DNA of 64,000 nt from Microbacterium sp. Yaish 1 (lineage in GTDB: Bacteria > Actinomycetota > Actinomycetes > Actinomycetales > Microbacteriaceae), in NCBI RefSeq assembly GCF_002245215.1, contig NZ_NPMR01000001.1, forward strand, positions 310,001 to 374,000, in the 5' to 3' direction. Positions 52,903 through 60,154 of this stretch are shown here, piece by piece (within the stretch, counting starts at the first letter, position 1; every line of letters begins with the position of its first letter). The translations under genes were made by a program, and so were the position numbers. A model generated the notes under the pieces. It was not told where the DNA came from, made no database searches, and was given only the letters and a program-made list of their open reading frames with translations.

Positions 52903-53988
52903 TCATCGCGTCGCGCCGATCGCCCGGTCAGCGGCGTTCCGCGCCCAGGACTCGGCCTCCGCGAGCGACTCCCGCGTGAGCTCGCTCGGCGGACGGTGTG
53001 CGTCGACGACGCGCTCGACGGTCTCGACGATCCCGAGGAAGCTCAGCACGCCCGCGTGGAACGCCTCGACGGCCTGCTCGTTCGCGGCGTTGAAGACCGC
53101 CGGGTAGGTTCCCCCCGCTCCGCCCACGCGTTTGGCGAGGGCGACGGCCGGGAACGCGGCGTCGTCGAGCGGCTCGAAGGTCCACTCGCCCGAGCGCGTC
53201 CAGTCGAGCGGGGCGCCGACGCCCGCGACTCGGCGCGGCCAGTCGAGGCCGAGCGAGATCGGCAGGCGCATATCAGGCGGCGAGGCCTGGGCGATGGTGG
53301 AGCCGTCGATGAACTCGACCATCGAGTGCACGACCGACTGGGGATGCACGACGACGTCGATGCGGTCGTAGTCCACGCTGAACAGCAGGTGCGCCTCGAT
53401 GACTTCGAGACCCTTGTTGACGAGCGTCGCGGAGTTGGTCGTGACGACGCGTCCCATGTCCCAGGTCGGGTGAGCGAGCGCCTGTGCGGGGGTCACGGCG
53501 GCCAGCTCGTCACGGGAACGTCCGCGGAACGGCCCGCCGGATGCCGTGAGCACGAGCCGACGGACTTCGTCGGGCTCGCCCGACCGCAGGGCCTGCGCGA
53601 TCGCGGAGTGCTCGGAATCGACCGGAACGATCTGACCGGGCGCCGCGAGGGAGGTGACGAGCTCGCCGCCGACGATGAGCGACTCCTTATTCGCGAGCGC
53701 GAGCGTGCGCCCCGTTTCGAGGGCGGCCAGGGTGGGCCCCAGCCCGACCGACCCGGTGATTCCATTGAGCACCACGTCGGCCTCGACATCACGGACGAGG
53801 CGTTCCGCGTCGGCCGCGCCGAGTGCGGTGCGGGTCACACCGAACCGCGCCGCCTGCTCTTCCAGCATCCGGGCGTTCGACCCCGCAGCGAGCCCGACGA
53901 CCTCGAACCGGTCGCGCCGGGAGTCGATGACGTCGAGCGCCTGCGTCCCGATCGAACCGGTGGAGCCGAGGATGAGGACGCGACGCAT
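52903..53988 (-). CDS. dxr: 1-deoxy-D-xylulose 5-phosphate reductoisomerase
   Basis: Second enzyme of the MEP isoprenoid pathway; converts DXP to MEP with NADPH and a divalent metal. The 361-residue protein has the Rossmann start [27 protein letters not shown], the metal-binding [24 protein letters not shown] and [11 protein letters not shown] near the end. All family blocks are intact. It runs leftward after the FKBP lipoprotein gene (57-base gap). With ispG at 41908 and rseP at 45241 it keeps the usual leftward order, but with other genes between. Confidence 0.96.
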   Translation of the reverse strand: MRRVLILGSTGSIGTQALDVIDSRRDRFEVVGLAAGSNARMLEEQAARFGVTRTALGAADAERLVRDVEADVVLNGITGSVGLGPTLAALETGRTLALANKESLIVGGELVTSLAAPGQIVPVDSEHSAIAQALRSGEPDEVRRLVLTASGGPFRGRSRDELAAVTPAQALAHPTWDMGRVVTTNSATLVNKGLEVIEAHLLFSVDYDRIDVVVHPQSVVHSMVEFIDGSTIAQASPPDMRLPISLGLDWPRRVAGVGAPLDWTRSGEWTFEPLDDAAFPAVALAKRVGGAGGTYPAVFNAANEQAVEAFHAGVLSFLGIVETVERVVDAHRPPSELTRESLAEAESWARNAADRAIGATR

Positions 53989-54045
53989 GCCGTCAGCCTA
54001 GGTGCTGCGGGTGTGCCGGGCTGGTTGCCGCGGCGGTGGGTGACC

Positions 54046-55023
54046 TCAGCCTGCGGCGGGCGCGGGCGTGCGCTGAACGCCGAGGATGTCGACGACGAAG
54101 ACGAGCGTCTCGTTCTGGAGCTCGCTGCCCTCCTGCGCACCGTAACCCGCGGCCGGCGGGATGACGACGAGCACCTGCGAGCCGACCTGCTGCCCTTCCA
54201 GGGCCTGCTGGAAGCCGGCGACGACCCCGTTCGTCGGGAACGCCGCGGGCTGGCCGCGGTCCCAGCTCGAGTCGAACACCGAGCCGTCCGACCACTTCAC
54301 ACCGGTGTACTGCACGAATGCGGTGTCGCCGGGCTGGATGGTGGCCCCGTCGCCGGTCTTCAGGTTCGCCAGCTGCACCTCGGTCGGCGCATCGGTGCCG
54401 GGGAGGGTGATGGTGGGGGCGCCGTCGTCGGCCAGTTCGACCGTAGGCATCCCGTCGACGGGCGCCTGGTCGGTGCCGGTCGCCCGAGTCGGGAGCTTCT
54501 CGACGCCCTCCGCGACGACGACCACGGCCGTCCGGCCCTCGCCGAACGCCGACCCGGGAATAGCCAGAGCCGCCGTCGAGCCGAGCGGCGCGCACTCGAG
54601 CGCCGCGACGAACACCGAGTACTGCTGGGTGTCGAGCAGCACCGGCACGAGACCGGAGTCATCGGGAGAGGTGTCGCGCGACTGCTCGAGCAGCTCGCCC
54701 GTCGCGCCGTCGTAGATCGCGTACGAGCCGGAGACCAGATCGCCCGAGTGGAGCTCCTCTCCGTCGCCGCGGGTCGTGAGCGTCCGCTCGATCTCGGCGG
54801 GCTCGAGGCCCGGGTCGACCTTCGCGGTCAGCTCGGGCGCCGAACCGGAGACCTCGATGCTGTCGGAGGACTCCCCCGGCTGGGCGTTCACGAGGCACTG
54901 CTCCGATGCACCGGAAGCGTTCGGACTGGGCGACTCGGTGGCCGTGTCACCGCTCGCACAGCCGGCGAGCGCAAGCGCCGAGACGGCGACGACGGACAGA
55001 GCAGCGAACGGGCGCAGACGCAC
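54046..55023 (-). CDS. FKBP-type peptidyl-prolyl isomerase lipoprotein
   Basis: A 325-residue exported lipoprotein with signal RLRPFAALSVVAVSALALAG and lipid cysteine at about residue 22. A linker, a first FKBP-like module (about 75-185, partly degenerate, GDLVSGSYAIYDGATG) and a complete C-terminal FKBP domain (about 225-320, GDTAFVQYTGVKWSDGSVFDSS, VVAGFQQALEGQQVG, AAGYGAQ) follow. It would help folding of secreted proteins at the membrane surface. I choose GTG 55023, which has GAGG upstream and gives a normal signal length; ATG 55059 would add 12 residues but has no usable site. Confidence 0.92.
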   Translation of the reverse strand: MRLRPFAALSVVAVSALALAGCASGDTATESPSPNASGASEQCLVNAQPGESSDSIEVSGSAPELTAKVDPGLEPAEIERTLTTRGDGEELHSGDLVSGSYAIYDGATGELLEQSRDTSPDDSGLVPVLLDTQQYSVFVAALECAPLGSTAALAIPGSAFGEGRTAVVVVAEGVEKLPTRATGTDQAPVDGMPTVELADDGAPTITLPGTDAPTEVQLANLKTGDGATIQPGDTAFVQYTGVKWSDGSVFDSSWDRGQPAAFPTNGVVAGFQQALEGQQVGSQVLVVIPPAAGYGAQEGSELQNETLVFVVDILGVQRTPAPAAG

Positions 55024-55160
55024 GGAGAACCTCTTCGATCGGGGAGACGGAACTGTCATCCTCTCGCACCAGCATCAGTGCGCGCTGAGAACCCGAGGCG
55101 CCTCCGTCAGAGCTGTGGAGAGTCACGGACGATGTCGGAGGTCCATGACATGATTCGAAC

Positions 55161-56576
55161 ATGCATTCGAATGGCGGGCTCGGTGGCGGGATGGGCAGCG
55201 ACGCTGACGTCGCTGAGCTCGCTCAGCTGGTCGCGGATGCCGAGGGGGCGGCGGACGTGGTTCGGGCTGGCCAGGTGCGTGAGGTTCGGGTTCTCGCCGC
55301 AGCCGGGGTACTCGCGGAGAAGCAGGCTGCTGGGTCGTCGGAGAAGGTCAAGGCGCGGGAGATGGCGTTGCGGGGCATCGCCGCCGAGCTCGCCGGTGTG
55401 TTCGTCGCGACCGACCGGACGCTGCAGCGGCGCATCGACGAGGCGCGCGATCTGGTGGAGAACTATCCGGTGACGATGGCGGCGTGGGAGGACGGGCGCA
55501 TCGTCCGCGGCCACGTGCGGGTTATTCAAGAGACGGGATGCCTGGTGCCTGTGGAGGAGCGGGCGGAGTTCGAACGGCTCGCGATCGAGCGGTGCGAGGG
55601 CGAAAGGCCCAACCGTGTGCTGGAAGCACTGCGGATGATCGCGGAACGGATGAACCCGCGGACGTTCACCGAGCGGCACGAAGAAGCCGCCGCCGGGCGG
55701 TGCGTACGCGTGCAGGCCGGCGCCGACGGAATGTCAGATCTCATCGCAACCCTGCCGACCGTCATCGCCGACGGGATCGTCGACCGACTCACGCGGCAGG
55801 CGCGGGAGATCATCAACGCGCGGGCACAGGCCGACGAGGCGAGCGTTGACGTTGACGCTGACGCTCGAGCCGACGCTCGAGCCGATGGCAACGGTGGCGG
55901 CCCCGATGCCGACACGACGATCGACGACGGGTCCTCGTTCGTCGGCGACGCCAGAACCATCGATCAGGTCCGCGCCGACGTATTCAGCGACCTCCTCCTC
56001 GCCGGGACGCCCGCCCTCGACCCCACCGGCACCGGTGACGGCGACGGAACGCTGGGAGCGATCCGCGCGCACGTGCAGGTCGCGGTGTCGGCACTGACCC
56101 TGATGGGTCAGGACGAGGGGCCGGCCGACCTCGCGGGGCGCTCCCCCATCGACGCCGCCACCGCGCGCGAACTCGCCGGCAACGCGTCCTCGTGGGATCG
56201 GCTCCTCACCCACCCCGTCACCGGCACCGTGCTGGAGTGCGACAGCTACCGGCCCACCGCGGCCATGGTGCGACTACTCCGGGCCCGGGACCGGCACTGC
56301 CGATTCCCCGGATGCCGGCAACCCGCCATCCGCTGCGAACTGGACCACACCATCGCCGCATCCGACGGCGGGGCGACACACGTGTGCAACCTCGCCAACC
56401 TCTGCAAAAGACACCACGACGTCAAACACCACACCCGATGGCGAGTCCGACAACTCCCGGGCGGGCGTCTGATCTGGACCTCACCCACCGGACGGGTCTA
56501 CCGCGAAGACGCTCCGCCACCGCTGGTGGCATTCACGACCGCGGGACCACCCGGGCCGGGAGTTCCACCGTTCTGA
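55161..56576 (+). CDS. DUF222 / HNH endonuclease-domain protein (13E12 family), copy 2
   Basis: A 471-residue near-duplicate of the protein at 17564: same N-terminus, DUF222 region and HNH domain (CRFPGC, CELDHT, NLCKRHHDVKH). The differences concentrate in the linker (about 228-270), which here is Asp/Ala/Arg-rich and holds a 12-bp tandem DNA repeat (55860-55883), and in the last 20 residues. The ATG is fixed by an in-frame TGA four codons upstream; no ribosome binding site is close. The upstream sequence shares CGATGTCGGAGGT and ACATGCATTCGAA with copy 1. Recent duplication or gene conversion is likely. Function unproven. Confidence 0.92.
   Translation: MHSNGGLGGGMGSDADVAELAQLVADAEGAADVVRAGQVREVRVLAAAGVLAEKQAAGSSEKVKAREMALRGIAAELAGVFVATDRTLQRRIDEARDLVENYPVTMAAWEDGRIVRGHVRVIQETGCLVPVEERAEFERLAIERCEGERPNRVLEALRMIAERMNPRTFTERHEEAAAGRCVRVQAGADGMSDLIATLPTVIADGIVDRLTRQAREIINARAQADEASVDVDADARADARADGNGGGPDADTTIDDGSSFVGDARTIDQVRADVFSDLLLAGTPALDPTGTGDGDGTLGAIRAHVQVAVSALTLMGQDEGPADLAGRSPIDAATARELAGNASSWDRLLTHPVTGTVLECDSYRPTAAMVRLLRARDRHCRFPGCRQPAIRCELDHTIAASDGGATHVCNLANLCKRHHDVKHHTRWRVRQLPGGRLIWTSPTGRVYREDAPPPLVAFTTAGPPGPGVPPF
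55860..55883 (+). repeat. 12-bp tandem repeat in HNH copy 2
   Basis: GACGCTCGAGCC twice in tandem, preceded by GACGTTGACGCTGAC-type 6-base repetition, all in the variable linker. Absent from copy 1, so it arose after the copies split or was lost there. Confidence 0.85.
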
Positions 56577-56672
56577 CGATCCGTACTCGATACGGCCTCG
56601 CCCGCCCACGTCGGTCGTGTGCGCTCGCACAACATGTCCGCGGAGTTATGCGTTCCGCAGTAGCCTCGTCTG

Positions 56673-57473
56673 GTGAACGCTGACGCAACCGAGCCGCAGT
56701 CCGGCGAGCCCGGCGAGCACGACGAAGCCGCAGCCGCCGTCGAAGCAGTCCCCGGAATCGGTCTCACCTACGTGATCGGCCGGTGGGTGCTCGCACCACT
56801 GGCTCGCATGATCTACCGGCCGCGCATCGAAGGCCGCGAGCACTTCCCCCGGAAGGGCGCCGTCATTCTGGCGAGCAACCACCTCTCCTTCATCGACTCC
56901 TTCGTGATCCCCATGGCGTCGCCCCGTCCGGTGCGGTTCCTCGCGAAATCGAGCTACTTCGACGGGACCGGATTCCGCGGGTGGCTGTCGCGGGAGTTCT
57001 TCTACGCCGCAGGCGCGTTCCCGGTCCGCCGCGGAGCAGGGCAGGCCGCGCTCGATGCGCTGGACCAGCAGAAGAAGATGCTCGACGCCGGATGGTCGAC
57101 GGCGCTCTACCCCGAGGGCACACGCTCTCTCGACGGCCGCCTCTACAAGGGGCGCACCGGTGTCGCCTTCCTCGCGCTGCAGACCGGAGCACCCGTGATC
57201 CCCGTCGGACTCATCGGGACGAGCGACATCATGCCCGTCGGGGCGAAGTTCCCGCGGCTCCGCCCGCGCGTGACCGTCCGCTTCGGCGAGCCGCTCGACC
57301 TCAGCCACCACGGTTCGGCGGACTCCGGTCGCGCCCGCCGCAACGCCACCGACGAGATCATGGCCGCCATCCACGCCCTGTCGGGTCAGGAGCTGGCCGG
57401 CGCTTACAACGAGGCCCCGCCGCAGAACACCGTCGAGCGGATCAAGCAGGCTCTGCCGCACGAACGCCGCTGA
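56673..57473 (+). CDS. plsC: 1-acyl-sn-glycerol-3-phosphate acyltransferase family protein
   Basis: Membrane-associated acyltransferase that adds the second acyl chain in phosphatidic acid synthesis. The 266-residue protein has an acidic N-terminal tail (about 1-25), a hydrophobic stretch at 28-45, the catalytic H-x4-D in SNHLSFIDS near residue 68-75, FFYAAGAFPVRRG, the YPEGTRS substrate motif near 149, and VIPVGLIG. GTG 56673 is used; the upstream region contains the end of the HNH gene and a 96-base gap with nothing recognisable. It is convergent with the OsmC gene. Confidence 0.9.
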   Translation: MNADATEPQSGEPGEHDEAAAAVEAVPGIGLTYVIGRWVLAPLARMIYRPRIEGREHFPRKGAVILASNHLSFIDSFVIPMASPRPVRFLAKSSYFDGTGFRGWLSREFFYAAGAFPVRRGAGQAALDALDQQKKMLDAGWSTALYPEGTRSLDGRLYKGRTGVAFLALQTGAPVIPVGLIGTSDIMPVGAKFPRLRPRVTVRFGEPLDLSHHGSADSGRARRNATDEIMAAIHALSGQELAGAYNEAPPQNTVERIKQALPHERR

Positions 57474-57482
57474 CCAGACCGG

Positions 57483-57962
57483 TCATTCCTCGCCCGAGAC
57501 GAGGATCGTCGGCTCGTGGCGCACCGGGAAGTTCACCGAGTTCGCGATGAAGCACCAGGCATTCGCCTGAGCGTGCGCCTCGAGCGCGGCTTCTCGCATC
57601 GACGCCTCCGCGACGACGACCCGCGGCCGCAGGACGACCTCCGCGAAGGCGCCGCCACCGCGCCCGTCCTCGCGCATCGTCCCCGTCGCGTCATCCGTGT
57701 ACGAGACGACGACGACCCCCACCGTCACGCACGCGTGAAGGTACGAGAGCAGGTGGCATTCGGAGAGCGCCGAGAGCAGCAGGTCCTCCGGGTTCCACCG
57801 GCTCGGATCTCCGCGGAACGGCTTGTCGCTCGAGGCCGCAAGCGACGGCTTGCCGTCGATGCTCAGCGTGACGGCTCGGTCGTACTCTCGGTAGCCGCTC
57901 GTTCCGGTACCGCGATTCCCGGTCCACTCGGCCCGCACGGAATAGCGGTGCTCACCCAACAT
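57483..57962 (-). CDS. OsmC family protein
   Basis: A 159-residue small redox protein of the OsmC/Ohr fold. It has SSDKPFRGDPSRWNPEDLLLSALSEC (split here across residues 43-68), in which the first conserved peroxidatic cysteine position falls in SECHLLSY; the second position, ANAWCFIANSVNFPV, has a cysteine too (about residue 139). Family members reduce organic hydroperoxides or fatty acid peroxides. ATG 57962 begins the conserved part (MLGEHRYS); the frame is open upstream without similarity. It is divergent from the asparaginase gene. Confidence 0.9.
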   Translation of the reverse strand: MLGEHRYSVRAEWTGNRGTGTSGYREYDRAVTLSIDGKPSLAASSDKPFRGDPSRWNPEDLLLSALSECHLLSYLHACVTVGVVVVSYTDDATGTMREDGRGGGAFAEVVLRPRVVVAEASMREAALEAHAQANAWCFIANSVNFPVRHEPTILVSGEE

Positions 57963-58014
57963 GCGGACAGTCTGACACGCGGCACCGCGGGGCCCGCGAC
58001 GGTAGGCTGTCGGG

Positions 58015-59004
58015 GTGCCGCAGACCTTCGCCGTTCCCGCCGCCGTCGAGCTCGCGGTCGTCGAGCGCAGCGGTTTCATCGAGTCCCGTCACGCTGGCGC
58101 AGCGGTCGTCCTGGGAGCCGACGGCAGCCCGATCCGCACCCTCGGCGATGTGGACGCACCGATCCTCCCGCGCTCGACCCTCAAGCCCCTCCAGGCACTC
58201 GCCAGCATGACCGCCGGAGCCTCGCTCGAGGGTGAACGGCTCGGCCTGGCCACGGCCAGCCACTCCGGCACCGATCGGCACGTCTCGGTCGTCCGCGGCA
58301 TCCTGAACGACGCCGGCCTGGGCGAGGACGATCTCGGCTGCCCGCCGGCCTGGCCCGGCGACACCGCGACGCGCGACGAGATCGTGCGGGAACTCGGCAC
58401 CCCCACCCGTATCCGCATGAACTGCTCCGGCAAGCACGCCGCGATGCTGGCTGCTTGCGTCGCGAGTGGCTGGGACACCGCCACGTATCTCGACCCCGAG
58501 CACCCGTTGCAGGTGCATACACGGGAGGTCATCGAACGGCTGACCGGCACGAAGGCCTCGGCGATGGCGATCGACGGATGCGGCGCCCCGGTCTACGCGA
58601 TGAGCCTCATCGCACTCGGACGCGCGATCCAGCGCATCGGAACCGCGAGCGAACGGTCGCCGTTCGCGCTGCACCGCATGGCGGGCGCCCTCGTCCGGGC
58701 CGTTCGCGAGAACCCGTGGACGATCGATGGTCCCGGGCGACCCGACACCGTCGCGATCGAACGGCTCGGAGTGTTCGCGAAGACGGGTGCGGAGGGCGTG
58801 CTCGTCATGGTCGCCCCCGATGGGACGACGGTGGCCCTCAAGGTGCTCGACGGCAACGGCCGCGCCGCGTCGGCCATCGCACTCACCCTGCTGGTTCGGG
58901 CAGGCGCCCTGGAGGCCGCCCCGGTGGCCCGCGTGATCTCTCATCTTCCGCTGACCGTGCTCGGCGGCGGACAGAACGTCGGCATCATCCGGCCGACGGT
59001 GTAG
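58015..59004 (+). CDS. L-asparaginase II family protein
   Basis: A 329-residue enzyme of the L-asparaginase II (rhizobial) type, which hydrolyses asparagine to aspartate and ammonia and is unrelated to E. coli-type asparaginases. Landmarks: RSGFIESRHAG near the start, LPRSTLKPLQALA near 51-63, SHSGTDRHV, MNCSGKHAAML near 139-149 and DGCGAPVYAM. Two serine-lysine pairs in STLK and SGKH form its active site. No signal peptide. GTG 58015 is chosen. It is followed 34 bases later by alanine dehydrogenase, hinting at a small amino-acid catabolic unit. Confidence 0.88.
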   Translation: MPQTFAVPAAVELAVVERSGFIESRHAGAAVVLGADGSPIRTLGDVDAPILPRSTLKPLQALASMTAGASLEGERLGLATASHSGTDRHVSVVRGILNDAGLGEDDLGCPPAWPGDTATRDEIVRELGTPTRIRMNCSGKHAAMLAACVASGWDTATYLDPEHPLQVHTREVIERLTGTKASAMAIDGCGAPVYAMSLIALGRAIQRIGTASERSPFALHRMAGALVRAVRENPWTIDGPGRPDTVAIERLGVFAKTGAEGVLVMVAPDGTTVALKVLDGNGRAASAIALTLLVRAGALEAAPVARVISHLPLTVLGGGQNVGIIRPTV

Positions 59005-59038
59005 CGGCTCCTCACGAGGGAGCGCAGAAAGGACTGCC

Positions 59039-60154
59039 ATGCGCATCAGCGTTCCCAGCGAGGTCAAGAACAACGAGTACCGCGTCGCGCTCACGCCGTC
59101 GGGTGTGCACGACCTCGTCGTCAACGGCCATGACGTGTTCGTCCAGCGCGGCGCCGGCGCGGGCTCGTCCCTTCCCGACTCGGAGTACGCCGACGCCGGA
59201 GCTGTGCTGCTCGACGACGCCGACGAGGTCTGGGCGCGCGCCGAGCTGCTGCTGAAGGTCAAGGAGCCGATCGCGAGCGAGTACCACCGCTTCCGCGACG
59301 ACCTGGTCCTGTTCACCTACCTGCATCTCGCGGCCGATCGGCCGCTCACCGAACGCCTCGTGGAGAGCGGCATGACCGCGATCGCCTACGAGACCGTGCA
59401 GCTCCCCGGCGGGGGTCTGCCGCTCCTCGCGCCGATGAGCGAGGTCGCCGGTCGCCTCGCCCCGATGGTGGGCGCCTCAACGCTGCTGCGCTCGGCCGGC
59501 GGTCTCGGCCTGCTGATGTCCGGTGTCCCCGGAACCCGGCCCGCCGCGGTCACGGTCATCGGAGGCGGAGTGGCCGGCGCGAACGCCGCCTACATCGCGG
59601 CCGGCCTCGGGGCGGACGTCACGATCTTCGACACCAACATCCAGCGCCTGCGCTTCCTCGACGACCACTTCCAGGGGCGGGTCAAGACCGCCGCCTCCAA
59701 CCCGCTCGATCTCGAACGCGCGGTCGTGGCTTCCGATCTCGTGATCGGATCGGTGCTGATCCCCGGCGCCAAAGCCCCCAAGCTCGTTCGCAACGAGACC
59801 GTCGCCCGCATGCGGCCGGGCTCCGTGCTCGTCGACATCGCCGTCGACCAGGGTGGCTGCTTCGAGGACACTCGGCCGACGACCCACGCCGATCCCACTT
59901 TCCGCGTGCACGACACGGTGTTCTACTGCGTCGCGAACATGCCCGGCGCCGTGCCGAACACGTCGACCTCGGCTCTGACGAACGCAACGCTCCCCTATGT
60001 GCGGCAGATCGCCCGCCACGGCTGGCGCCAGGCGCTGCGTTCCGACCCGGCGCTCGCGGCCGGGCTCAACACCGCCGCGGGCGAGGTCGTGAACGAAGGC
60101 GTGGCGGCGGCGCACGACATCACGGCGGGTTCGCTGAGCGAAGCGCTGGGCTGA
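59039..60154 (+). CDS. ald: Alanine dehydrogenase
   Basis: NAD-dependent enzyme that interconverts alanine with pyruvate and ammonia. The 371-residue protein opens RISVPSEVKNNEYRVALTPSG (split by one residue in the family as KEIKNNE), has LLLKVKEP with the substrate lysine near 77, FTYLHLA with the catalytic histidine near 97, the Rossmann motif IGGGVAGANAA near 178, VDIAVDQGGCFE and NMPGAVPNTST. All catalytic positions are kept. An AGAAAGGA element precedes ATG 59039. Its 3' end overlaps the convergent EccC-like gene by 35 bases. It sits behind asparaginase, consistent with nitrogen scavenging. Confidence 0.95.
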   Translation: MRISVPSEVKNNEYRVALTPSGVHDLVVNGHDVFVQRGAGAGSSLPDSEYADAGAVLLDDADEVWARAELLLKVKEPIASEYHRFRDDLVLFTYLHLAADRPLTERLVESGMTAIAYETVQLPGGGLPLLAPMSEVAGRLAPMVGASTLLRSAGGLGLLMSGVPGTRPAAVTVIGGGVAGANAAYIAAGLGADVTIFDTNIQRLRFLDDHFQGRVKTAASNPLDLERAVVASDLVIGSVLIPGAKAPKLVRNETVARMRPGSVLVDIAVDQGGCFEDTRPTTHADPTFRVHDTVFYCVANMPGAVPNTSTSALTNATLPYVRQIARHGWRQALRSDPALAAGLNTAAGEVVNEGVAAAHDITAGSLSEALG

